Below are positions 27,019-34,749 of a stretch of 39,180 nucleotides of DNA, piece after piece; within the stretch, counting starts at the first letter, position 1, and each line of letters starts with the position of its first letter. A program made the position numbers and the translations under genes. The DNA is taken from NCBI GenBank assembly GCA_020053015.1, contig JAGVNY010000254.1, positions 1 through 39,180 of the forward strand, written 5' to 3'. The notes beneath the pieces are model-generated. The model was not told the origin of the DNA. It did not search any database and worked only from the letters and a program-made list of their open reading frames with translations. This DNA comes from Candidatus Zixiibacteriota bacterium. GTDB lineage: Bacteria; Zixibacteria; MSB-5A5; JAABVY01; JAHJOQ01.

Positions 27019-27041
27019 GTCGAAACCGCGATGGTTTTAAC
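27019..27041. repeat. decayed copy of the 25388 hairpin
   Basis: Shares GTCGAAACCGC and GGTTTT with 25388-25410, in the same orientation; its stem has one mismatch and two G-U pairs. It marks the right border of the accessory patch, just before the RND transporter gene. Confidence 0.5.
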
Positions 27042-27149
27042 CTTCCGTTTGCGCCACAATAATTGACTTGCCTTTGAACGCCTCGTCGATTAATTCTCAC
27101 GAAATGCTCTGTCAAGCACACATCACAAGCCAGAGATAGGTTTTCGCAA

Positions 27150-29519
27150 GTGTTCGCAGCAATTGTCAACGGCATCATAAAGGGACGAATCGCGATCATC
27201 ATCGTGGTTCTTGCGCTCACCGTCGTGCTCGGCTATCACATCCAATTCATCAAATTCGACTCGTCGTCGGATGGCAGCATTCCGAAAGGCGATCCAAGCG
27301 CAGAGTATTTCGAGCAGGTCAAGAGCGATTTCGGCAACGATCAGGTTGCCATGCTCGTGGTGATCTCGGATGCCGAGCTTGGCATATTCGAGCCCTCTAC
27401 TCTTGCCAAGATCAAGCGACTAACAGATTCTATCGGCGATTTCGCAGGTGTGGACAATGTCGTCAGCCTCACCAATTCCCGCTTCTTAACAGGCGCAGGA
27501 GGCGAGCGTCTCGCCAACGATCCGATTATACCGGTACTGCCCGAGACAGTCGACAGCGCGATAGCAGTACGAGCACGAGTTCTCAAGAACAAGCTATTTC
27601 ACAAAACGCTCGTCTCTCCCGACGGCAAGGCCGCCGCGATCAACATATTTCTGTCGAATCTGCCCGACAGCACGCTTCAGTCTACCGGCGTCGATCGCAG
27701 AATCAACGAGATTGTCGAGAGTGAATCTGGACCGGAGAAGCTGTTGTATGCGGGTCTGATCCACACGCGCATGGAGATCAACAAAACCATGCATCGCGAT
27801 CTCAAGACATTCATTCCGATATCGTTTCTGCTGATAGTCGTGATACTGATTCTGTCGTTCAGGAACCTCGCAGGCGTCCTTCTTCCGGCTATCACGATCA
27901 TGATCTCTGTGACATGGACATTCGGTCTGATCGGCTTCTTCGGAGTTCCGATAAACATGACCATGACTATAATCCCGCCACTGCTTATCGCGATCACATG
28001 CGCCTACGCGATATATGTCGTTTCCGGTTTCTATGATCGTTCCCGCACGGAGATGGATTCAAAGAAGGTCGTAAGGGACACACTGCTGTTCATGGCTGCG
28101 CCCTTCGTTTCCTGCGTGATCACTGATCAGATCGGCTTCAGCTCGAACATCGTAAGCTCAATCCCGAACAACCAGAAGGCCGCCGTGTGGTGCACGATCG
28201 GAGTCGCGCTCTCGATGGCGCTTTGTCTCTCCTTTGTGCCCGCGATGCTGACTTTCGTCAAAGCTAAACACAAGAAGGCTGCCTCTGACCCGGATGAAAG
28301 CGAACACGGGCACGGAAGCGACTTCATGTCAAGATTGGTCGAGAGGATCATTCATTTCGATACAAAGCACCCGGTGATCATCTTCTCCGTTGCCGGATTG
28401 GTGCTTCTGCTGTCGTTGATCGGGATGTTCAGAATCCAGGTCAACACGGACTTCCTCTCCTACTTCAAGAAGGACTCGGAGATTCGCAAGACAGCCGATA
28501 TCATCGGCCAGAAGCTCGCCGGTGTTTCGACCTTTTACGTCATTGCCGAATCCGACTCAGCCGACATACTGCGCGACGCCGAAGTTCTTCAGCGAATCGA
28601 CAGTATCCAGAAATACATGGAGAGCCTGCCAGGGATCGACAAGACAAGTTCAATGGTGAACATACTGAAAGTCTTCCATCAGGCGATGAATAGCGATAAT
28701 CCCGACTCCCACATCGTAACGTCTTCGCAGGAGGCTCTCGACGAGGCAATCCTGCTCACGATAGATCAGGAAGATCCGGCGGTACGCGCGCATTACGTCG
28801 TGGAAGACTATAGCTCCATGGCGATATTCGTGAGATCGCAACTCGTGTCGACCAGCGAGCTCGCCAAAACCATCGAGAAGATTGAGCAATATGCGAGTGG
28901 CGTGCTGCCGAAGGAGATTGCGGCGAAAGCAACCGGCACAGTTGTGGTATTCGCCAAGTCAATATCTTCGATCATCAGCTCCCAAGTGAATTCCCTGATT
29001 CTTTCGGTGAGCCTGGTGTTCCTTATCATGGCCTATCTCTTCCGGTCGGTCAAGGTCGGTCTCATAACTCTGCTTCCCAACGTTCTACCGATCCTGACGA
29101 TCTTTGGATTGATGGGCTTCGTCGGCATAACTCTGAACATGGGGACAAGCATGGTCGCCTCGATCGCGCTTGGCATCGCTGTGGATGACACTATCCATTT
29201 ATTCGCGACTTTCCGCGACTTGTTAGCTCGCGGGATGGATCGCCAAGAGGCAGCAGTCGAAGCCGCAAGGCATTGCGGCAAACCGGTGATCTACACAAGC
29301 GTGGCGATGAGCCTGGGATTCCTGGTGCTGTGCCTCTCTGATTTCGGCATGCTCAGCTCGGTCGGATTCCTCGCCGGTGTCACTATGCTTGTCTGCGTTG
29401 CCTCTGATCTCTTCATGTCCGTTGCAATCATAACGAGATTCGACCTCTCCAAAAACCCTCGGCGAAAGCCTGCTGCAAGGAATTTGCCGACCGAGGCATC
29501 GCAATCCGGCGCCGCGTGA
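27150..29519 (+). CDS. MMPL/RND-superfamily transporter (HAE2 or sterol-sensing-like)
   Basis: 789 aa inner-membrane protein. The layout is one helix (~res 8-28), a ~180-residue periplasmic loop, a block of five or six helices (~res 220-370), a linker, then the same pattern repeated (helix near ~405-430, periplasmic loop, C-terminal block ~610-770). This duplicated 12-helix topology is that of RND/MMPL transporters. The sequence IALGIAVDDTIHLFATFRD in the second block matches the conserved GxxxDD-like charged motif of the proton relay, and PPLLIAITCAYAIYVVSGFYDR is the matching site in the first block. These proteins use the proton gradient to move lipids, hopanoids or drugs. The start is a GTG with a weak AGG upstream, so it could be off by a few codons. 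No adaptor gene is adjacent. Confidence 0.88.
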   Translation: MFAAIVNGIIKGRIAIIIVVLALTVVLGYHIQFIKFDSSSDGSIPKGDPSAEYFEQVKSDFGNDQVAMLVVISDAELGIFEPSTLAKIKRLTDSIGDFAGVDNVVSLTNSRFLTGAGGERLANDPIIPVLPETVDSAIAVRARVLKNKLFHKTLVSPDGKAAAINIFLSNLPDSTLQSTGVDRRINEIVESESGPEKLLYAGLIHTRMEINKTMHRDLKTFIPISFLLIVVILILSFRNLAGVLLPAITIMISVTWTFGLIGFFGVPINMTMTIIPPLLIAITCAYAIYVVSGFYDRSRTEMDSKKVVRDTLLFMAAPFVSCVITDQIGFSSNIVSSIPNNQKAAVWCTIGVALSMALCLSFVPAMLTFVKAKHKKAASDPDESEHGHGSDFMSRLVERIIHFDTKHPVIIFSVAGLVLLLSLIGMFRIQVNTDFLSYFKKDSEIRKTADIIGQKLAGVSTFYVIAESDSADILRDAEVLQRIDSIQKYMESLPGIDKTSSMVNILKVFHQAMNSDNPDSHIVTSSQEALDEAILLTIDQEDPAVRAHYVVEDYSSMAIFVRSQLVSTSELAKTIEKIEQYASGVLPKEIAAKATGTVVVFAKSISSIISSQVNSLILSVSLVFLIMAYLFRSVKVGLITLLPNVLPILTIFGLMGFVGITLNMGTSMVASIALGIAVDDTIHLFATFRDLLARGMDRQEAAVEAARHCGKPVIYTSVAMSLGFLVLCLSDFGMLSSVGFLAGVTMLVCVASDLFMSVAIITRFDLSKNPRRKPAARNLPTEASQSGAA

Positions 29520-29603
29520 GCGCCTCGCACACCGGCTCGGAGGAGCTTCCTGACACAGAATTGCAAATCGAAACAACCGACATCGTCGTTAGAGCAACTA
29601 TCA

Positions 29604-29632
29604 TTGGACAATTGCGCTTTTCCAACTATATT
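29604..29632 (+). promoter_or_regulatory. promoter of the HesB-like selenoprotein gene
   Basis: TTGGAC (29604-29609), 17 bp, TATATT (29627-29632), giving a ~48 nt leader before the ATG at 29687. Its presence supports an independent, expressed gene. Confidence 0.6.
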
Positions 29633-29686
29633 TACCTCGATTATTGCCGCCTGGTGGCGATAAGAAAATTGAGAGGTGTTATAAAG

Positions 29687-30025
29687 ATGTTCTTAGTTAC
29701 AGACAGCGCGAGAACGAAGCTCGCAGAGATACTCAGCTCCGAGCAGGCAAAGAGTAAGAACCTGATCCTCTATTTTGCGGGCGCGGGCTGAAGCGGCCCG
29801 CAGATCGGAATGGCTCTGGATGAGTCAACGGATGGTCTCGAGAAACTCGATTCAAACGGGATCACAGCCTACATCGATCCCGCGCTGAGCAAAGAACTCT
29901 CCAAGCTCGGCGACATACAGGTCGATTACATTATCAATGAATTCGGACAAAGCGGCTACACGGTTCGAGTTGGCGAACCAGGAACAGGTTGTGCGGGCTG
30001 CAGCTGCGAAGGCAGTCCGTCCTGA
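29687..30025 (+). CDS. HesB/IscA-like protein with in-frame UGA, probable selenoprotein (Sec35)
   Basis: Reading from ATG 29687 (GAGAGGTG upstream) the frame meets TGA at 29789-29791 and continues open to TGA at 30023-30025, 112 aa in total. Before the TGA is KLAEILSSEQAKSKNLILYFAGAG; after it is SGPQIGMALDESTDGLEKLDSNGITAYIDP, typical of the HesB/IscA A-type iron-sulfur carrier fold. The TGA is codon 35, the exact position of the first conserved cysteine in E. coli IscA. The other two conserved cysteines are present near the C-terminus (GCAGCSC: Cys102, Cys105, Cys107). HesB-like selenoproteins are known from metagenome surveys. The UGA can sit in the loop of GCGGGC/GCCCGC (29783-29788, 29796-29801); a canonical SECIS is not certain. 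A nonsense mutation is the alternative but less likely. Confidence 0.8.
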
Positions 30026-30039
30026 ACCATCAGATATGT

Positions 30040-30076
30040 GGCCTGTGGCAATCGACTCCGAGTTCCGCCGCAGGCC
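30040..30076 (+). terminator. possible terminator hairpin after the selenoprotein gene
   Basis: GGCCTGTGGC (30040-30049) pairs with GCCGCAGGCC (30067-30076), 10 pairs with one G-U and a 17 nt loop. The following TTAATGATCTTCC is only weakly T-rich. It lies 15 bases past the stop. Confidence 0.4.
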
Positions 30077-30174
30077 TTAATGATCTTCCTCCCGTACTGC
30101 TCGCTTCCTTTCAGCCTTTCGACCAGGCAAACGGGACTCTCTGTCTCCTGAAATCGATTCGTTATAGACCGTTC

Positions 30175-30203
30175 TTGACTTGTGGCTAGGCCGCGAGTAT
30201 AGT
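30175..30203 (+). promoter_or_regulatory. sigma-70-type promoter of the enoyl-CoA hydratase gene
   Basis: TTGACT (30175-30180), 17 bp, TATAGT (30198-30203). It gives a ~125 nt leader before the ATG at 30334. The rest of the 308 bp gap holds the hairpin at 30040 and nothing else recognised. Confidence 0.7.
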
Positions 30204-30333
30204 AGATCACCCTTGCCACTGGGGGACACGGACTAAGAGGTGGGCGGACCACGGGTTGTGCTGCGATTAGCAGTCGAGGTCACCTGCCTGCAGCCAACTG
30301 GACTCAGTACCAAACGTCACGAAAGGAGCCGAG

Positions 30334-31116
30334 ATGGCTTTTGATCACATACGAGTGGAGATCGACAGCGCCATTGCCGTCATCACTATCAGCAGACCAA
30401 AGGCCCTGAATGCACTGGACACTGCTACAATTACTGAGCTCTCGGAAGGACTCACGCAGCTGGAAGCAAACCGTGCCGTGAGAGTCGTCATCATAACAGG
30501 AGAGGGAGACAAGGCGTTCGTTGCCGGAGCTGACATCCCGGAGTTACAGAGAGCGGACATGGCCGAAGCTATGAAGCTCTCCGCAGCAGGGCATACGCTA
30601 TTTGCCCGACTGGAAAGCTCCCACTTGGTGACAATCGCTGCGGTGAACGGCTTCGCTCTTGGGGGAGGCTGCGAGCTCGCGATGGCGTGTGACATCCGAT
30701 ACGCGTCGGATGCGGCGAAATTCGGTCAACCCGAGATCAATCTCGGAATCATCCCCGGCTATGGCGGTACACAGAGGCTGCCGCGACTCATTGGCCGTGG
30801 GAAGGCTCTGGAAATGCTGCTGACGGGAGACATGATTAAGGCCGAGGAAGCGCTCAGACTCGGTCTTGTCAACGCAGTTTTCCCCCTTGCAGAATTGATC
30901 CCTGCGTCCCGCAAGCTCGCCGACAAGATTATCGCAAGATCTCCACAGTCTGTCAGGGCTATCAAACGGAGCGTTCGCTGGGGACTCGATTCGTCGCTCG
31001 CGGCAGGGTGTGCGCTGGAAACTGCGGAGTTTGCCGCTGTTTTCGCGACTGAAGACAAGTCCGAAGGAACCACTGCATTCATTGAGAAGAGACCTCCAAA
31101 GTTCACGGGCAAATAA
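30334..31116 (+). CDS. enoyl-CoA hydratase (crotonase)
   Basis: 260 aa crotonase-fold enzyme that adds water to trans-2-enoyl-CoA in fatty acid or butyrate-type metabolism. The oxyanion-hole segments are AFVAGADIPEL (res 61-71) and FALGGGCELAMACD (107-120). Both catalytic acids are present: Glu114 in GGCEL and Glu134 in FGQPEINLGIIPGYGGTQRL. The length and C-terminal EGTTAFIEKRPPKFTGK are standard. AAAGGAG precedes the ATG. It has its own promoter and terminator, so it is monocistronic. Specificity (short-chain, 3-hydroxybutyryl or other) cannot be told; no other beta-oxidation gene is nearby. Confidence 0.93.
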   Translation: MAFDHIRVEIDSAIAVITISRPKALNALDTATITELSEGLTQLEANRAVRVVIITGEGDKAFVAGADIPELQRADMAEAMKLSAAGHTLFARLESSHLVTIAAVNGFALGGGCELAMACDIRYASDAAKFGQPEINLGIIPGYGGTQRLPRLIGRGKALEMLLTGDMIKAEEALRLGLVNAVFPLAELIPASRKLADKIIARSPQSVRAIKRSVRWGLDSSLAAGCALETAEFAAVFATEDKSEGTTAFIEKRPPKFTGK

Positions 31117-31121
31117 TCCGA

Positions 31122-31142
31122 AGAGCCGGCAAGTCCGGCTCT
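31122..31142 (+). terminator. intrinsic terminator of the enoyl-CoA hydratase gene
   Basis: AGAGCCGG (31122-31129), loop CAAGT, CCGGCTCT (31135-31142), followed by the T-rich TCTTCTCTTTC. It begins 6 bases after the stop codon. Confidence 0.8.
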
Positions 31143-31278
31143 CTTCTCTTTCGCCATCCAACCATTGCAACTGCAACTACACGTCTCGAATCGCATCTTC
31201 CGTCTATTAAGAAATACCAACTGTTTCCGATAAATACATTAGTTCCATACCTGAACGCCAACTGCGAAGGGACGGAAG

Positions 31279-32493
31279 GTGCAAAGAACTGCTCAGAACT
31301 GGAACGAAGTGTCCCCGCGTTTCGAATCACAGCGATCCGCTCACTATCGTTCCACCGTCATAGAAACTCTTAAGTGGTTCTGTTCTGAACTCGATTCCAG
31401 CCAGATCACCTCCGCGCTCGAAGATCTCTTCTCGGAAGCGCCGTCCTGCAAGTTGATAAGGCTCGGCCTGAACTCGGACGAGCAGGATGACGAGTTCCAG
31501 CAACCAAGCCTATACGTTCAGGAGTCTGCCATAGAATGCAACGAAACGCCGTTCTACTCCGAAACCTCAGCCGCGCCGTGCACGTTGGTGCATCTCGAAA
31601 TAGCAGGCCAATCACTGGATGGAGCGCCCTGGGAGGCGAAGTTGCAGCTTGCTGTCAGCGCAGAGTCCGCTGATGTGTGGCAGACGATACTCAGAAGCAT
31701 AAGTGCGGTCCCAACCGGCGAACAACTTGTCGCGCCGCGAAACAGGGAAACCCCGGAGGCCGACGACACAGAGCTAAGACCGGAGAATGATGCAGTAGTA
31801 GTCGGAAGCGAATTGATGGCTATTGAGCTCGCTCACCTTCTTCGTAACCCCCTCGGTTCAATCATGGCGGCTGCAGGACTGCTTTCGGACTGTGATGAGT
31901 CGGCGAAGGAGTCGGAGAACGCTCAACTCCTCGATATCATTCAGTCTCAATCGGCGAGGATTGACAAGATGCTGCGCGATCATGTGCTCGCCTGCGAAGA
32001 GCCACAGACAAAATGGACCCGGGTCAATCTTGTCGATATTCTACGCGACTCAGCGTGGGGTTCTTCGGACAACCCTGGAGTGCCTCGGATTGCCATGAGC
32101 TTGCCGCCACAGGAGGGCAACGACGAGTCATCCATAATCAAATCCGATAGATCTCTGCTCTTGCAGTTGTTCAGGTTCCTAATGACAAATATCCCAATGA
32201 AGTTGACCGGTTGTGAATCCCTGAGCGTTCGAATTCGGAGAACAAGAAGCTCAGCTCTCGTCCAGCTGGAATACAACGGGAATGAACTCAGGCCGGAGAT
32301 ACTAAGGATGGTCGTGTTACCCTTTTCTGCCACCAAGGAAGGTGGATCCGGTCTGGACGTTGCGCCAGTCCACGGCATCTTGAGCGCGCTGCGCGGGGAG
32401 GTGTCAGTGGCTCCCTCTAAGTTGGGAACAGTTCTGACCGTGACTATCCCCGTCAATCAAAGTGATAACAGAAACAACAAGTGTGAAAGGTAG
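31279..32493 (+). CDS. soluble histidine kinase-like protein with degenerate ATPase motifs
   Basis: 404 aa without membrane helices. Residues ~20-145 form an unrecognised sensory domain. The dimerisation helix carries His186 in ELAHLLRNPLGSIMAAAGLL, the HisKA H-box (HxLRNP). The HATPase region (~250-393) keeps the G2 box (KEGGSGLDVAPVHGIL) and the final beta strands (GTVLTVTIPV), but the D-box acid is missing (EYNGNEL instead of DnGxGi) and the N-box (LLLQLFRFLMTNIPMKL) lacks the usual NLxxNA. It may be a pseudokinase or a phosphatase. The GTG start follows AGGGA. The NtrC-type regulator begins 9 bp later, so the two form a pair. Confidence 0.85.
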   Translation: MQRTAQNWNEVSPRFESQRSAHYRSTVIETLKWFCSELDSSQITSALEDLFSEAPSCKLIRLGLNSDEQDDEFQQPSLYVQESAIECNETPFYSETSAAPCTLVHLEIAGQSLDGAPWEAKLQLAVSAESADVWQTILRSISAVPTGEQLVAPRNRETPEADDTELRPENDAVVVGSELMAIELAHLLRNPLGSIMAAAGLLSDCDESAKESENAQLLDIIQSQSARIDKMLRDHVLACEEPQTKWTRVNLVDILRDSAWGSSDNPGVPRIAMSLPPQEGNDESSIIKSDRSLLLQLFRFLMTNIPMKLTGCESLSVRIRRTRSSALVQLEYNGNELRPEILRMVVLPFSATKEGGSGLDVAPVHGILSALRGEVSVAPSKLGTVLTVTIPVNQSDNRNNKCER

Positions 32494-32502
32494 ATCGGAG
32501 CA

Positions 32503-33897
32503 ATGGGAAGAATTCTGATTGTCGATGATGACAGGTCGTTCTGCCAGTCGTTGTCGATCCTCTTGACAAGACACGGATGCGAAGTGTTCACTGCGCTCAC
32601 CGGCCGTGAAGCGCTTGAGGCTCTGAGCAAAGAGAGCTGCGACGTCGTTATCACTGACTTGAAGATGGAGGAGATGTCCGGTCTCGACTTGCTCAGACGG
32701 ATACGAGCGAATTTCCCTGAAGTCGAAGTCATTCTGTTGACTGCCTTCGGATCGATTCCTACAGCAGTTGAGGCAATCAAGGCAGAGGCGTTCGACTATG
32801 TCACGAAGCCATACAAGAATGCCGAGCTACTCGTGGTAGTTGATAAGGCCATCGAGAGAAGACGCTTAGTTGCCGAGGTCAAATACCTCAGGGAAGTCTT
32901 TGACTACAAATACAATTTCGGAGCCATAATCGGTCAATCGACGGCAATGCGGAAGGTCTGCGAGTCAATCTCCAAGATTGCAGCGGAAGACTCGCCGGCG
33001 CTGATCACCGGGGCATCCGGAACGGGAAAAGAACTGGTGGCAAAGGCAATTCACGACAATTCGCAACGCAAGGCCTCTCATTTCATGGCGATCAATTGCT
33101 CCAGCCTTCCTTCTGAAATCGTGGAAAGCGAGCTCTTCGGTCGCGTGAGGGGAACGTCAATGAAGCATGGCCAATCTGCCGTGACCGGATTGATATCCGA
33201 AGCAGACGGAGGAACGATCTTCGTCGATGACGTGGCAGACCTGCCCATATACTCGCAGAAGCGACTCCTAAACGTCATGAAGACGGGCATGATCACTCCA
33301 ATAGGCGCCGACACTCCTCGGGCGGTAAACGTGCGCATCATTGCTGCGACCTCAAGAAACCTGGCTCCAGCATCTGAGCAGGGAGTCTTTGACAAGGAAC
33401 TGTACGGCAAGCTTGCTTCGATCTCGATCTTTCTCCCGACTCTTGCTGAACGCGGCGACGACATTCTTCTGTTGGCCGAGCACTTCGTCAAGAAATACAC
33501 GCGAGAGTTCGGCAAGCAGCCGATGAGTATGACTCCGGAGGCTGCACGCATGCTGCTTAAGCATACATGGCCGGGAAACGTTCGCGAGCTCGACAGTGCT
33601 ATCAAACGAACAATTGCGCTGACCAACTCGACAAGGATCCGGCCGGAGGACATGGTTCTCGTTACCGAGCCCGCCGAAGGGCAACACAGTCTCAAGCTGA
33701 TGTCCTGTGGTGAGAAGAGCGCGTCCCTTGAAGAAAAAGAGCTGGAGTACATTGTCTCGAGCCTCAGAGAGAACAACTGGAATTACACCAAAACCTCAAA
33801 ACAACTTGGAATTGGACGCACGACTCTATGGCGAAAGATGAAGAAGCTGAGAGAATTCGAGAGAGAAGCGGCACGCACCGAGAATGTCACGAAATAG
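32503..33897 (+). CDS. NtrC-family response regulator lacking the GAFTGA motif
   Basis: 464 aa: receiver domain (1-~120), AAA+ domain (~140-375) and Fis-type helix-turn-helix (~408-450, NYTKTSKQLGIGRTTLWRKM). The receiver is intact: acid pocket Asp8-Asp10, phospho-acceptor Asp52, Thr80, Lys102. The AAA+ domain keeps Walker A GASGTGKE (170-177), sensor I and the arginine in GNVREL. The loop that normally carries GAFTGA, which touches sigma-54, reads GTSMKH (217-222), and the Walker B glutamate is replaced by Asp (FVDDVADLP). It therefore probably does not open sigma-54 promoters, and may act as a sigma-70 regulator like HupR or TyrR. It is paired with the kinase gene upstream. Confidence 0.92.
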   Translation: MGRILIVDDDRSFCQSLSILLTRHGCEVFTALTGREALEALSKESCDVVITDLKMEEMSGLDLLRRIRANFPEVEVILLTAFGSIPTAVEAIKAEAFDYVTKPYKNAELLVVVDKAIERRRLVAEVKYLREVFDYKYNFGAIIGQSTAMRKVCESISKIAAEDSPALITGASGTGKELVAKAIHDNSQRKASHFMAINCSSLPSEIVESELFGRVRGTSMKHGQSAVTGLISEADGGTIFVDDVADLPIYSQKRLLNVMKTGMITPIGADTPRAVNVRIIAATSRNLAPASEQGVFDKELYGKLASISIFLPTLAERGDDILLLAEHFVKKYTREFGKQPMSMTPEAARMLLKHTWPGNVRELDSAIKRTIALTNSTRIRPEDMVLVTEPAEGQHSLKLMSCGEKSASLEEKELEYIVSSLRENNWNYTKTSKQLGIGRTTLWRKMKKLREFEREAARTENVTK

Positions 33898-33929
33898 GCT
33901 GAAGTACTTGCAGGAGTATTGACGCGATC

Positions 33930-34079
33930 ATGATGTCAGAGCCTCGCCATAGTCGACCGACTAATTCCCTGCCCGAGACGGGTCGCTCGGCACACGCAGT
34001 CGGAGCGGCTCTGATCGTGGACTATGGCCGAACAGACCTCGACATTGCAGAGAGAGCGCTTCGCGGGGGGATGGCATGA
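33930..34079 (+). CDS. possible small ORF (49 aa) overlapping the GAF gene
   Basis: The frame ATG 33930 to TGA 34077-34079 overlaps the GAF gene start by four bases (ATGA), as translationally coupled genes do. The product contains AVGAALIVDYGRTDLDIAERAL and has no recognised motif. The only upstream GGAG is 14 bases away, which is too far. It may be a real coupling peptide or a chance frame. Confidence 0.35.
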   Translation: MMSEPRHSRPTNSLPETGRSAHAVGAALIVDYGRTDLDIAERALRGGMA

Positions 34080-34627
34080 AAGCACTTGACCAGGCAATTG
34101 ACCGCGCCGTCACATCTCCTGCGAGCTTCGATCTTGATGCACAGATGTCCGTCTACTGTCCGCTCCAGAAGACCGTAGAATCCTCCGGGTCTATCAAAGA
34201 GCTCTTTGCCAGACTCACAGGCAAGCTGGACAAGTTCTTCTCTATCCACCGAGGTTCATACTCCCTCTATGTACCTGAGAGACAGACAATGAAAGTCCCC
34301 GTCGTGTGGGAAGATCACGAAGTAAAGTCAGGCATCGTGATAAATGTTGCTGCGAGCCAGTCGCTGATGAGGAATGTCTTGCAGAATGGAACGATCTTTG
34401 TCGAAGACTTCCCGTCGCACTTCAAGGGGAACATTGTCGAAAAGAAGCTGCTTCTCGCAGACGACTCCAATTCGCTCTCCGTCATTCCGCTACTACACCG
34501 GAGTGAGCAGATCGGCACGCTGAACTACGCCTCAGCGGCTCCATTCGCATTCTCGGTCTTCAGCAGCCACCTGTTCGACTACCTGTTCAAGATGGTGTCG
34601 GAGAGGTTCCATGCTCTTCAGCGCTGA
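34076..34627 (+). CDS. GAF-domain protein
   Basis: 183 aa soluble protein. Residues ~35-175 have the order of a GAF domain: helix SIKELFARLTGKLDKFF, strand SYSLYVPER, VPVVWEDHE, helix QSLMRNVLQNG, strand FVEDF, then SNSLSVIPLLHRSEQIGTLNYAS, the typical 'S-x-x-x-I-P-L-x-x-x-x-x-x-G-x-L' core. GAF domains bind small ligands or sense redox state. It follows the kinase and NtrC-type regulator on the same strand, so it may feed signals into that pair. There is a GGGGGG stretch close to the ATG as a poor ribosome site; coupling to the 49-codon frame is possible. Confidence 0.8.
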   Translation: MKALDQAIDRAVTSPASFDLDAQMSVYCPLQKTVESSGSIKELFARLTGKLDKFFSIHRGSYSLYVPERQTMKVPVVWEDHEVKSGIVINVAASQSLMRNVLQNGTIFVEDFPSHFKGNIVEKKLLLADDSNSLSVIPLLHRSEQIGTLNYASAAPFAFSVFSSHLFDYLFKMVSERFHALQR

Positions 34628-34749
34628 TCAAAAAAGTACTTGTCTGATCTCCGTAATGGACTATCTTTACTTGCCGAAGACGGGAACCCGGAACGCACGA
34701 AACTGTTTCTGATTGTGGTTGATTGCCGCAGTCAGAATAGAAAGTTGTT

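Noticed and set aside
29516-29791. 91-codon frame ending at the UGA as a separate gene
   Set aside because: Its first 57 codons overlap the RND gene end and the promoter; only the part from 29687 has the IscA fold, continuing past the UGA.
34700-34749. ECF autoregulatory promoter (GGAAC ... TCTGA) before the second sigma factor
   Set aside because: The spacing between GGAAC and TCTGA is only 13 bp, too short for the RpoE-type pattern.
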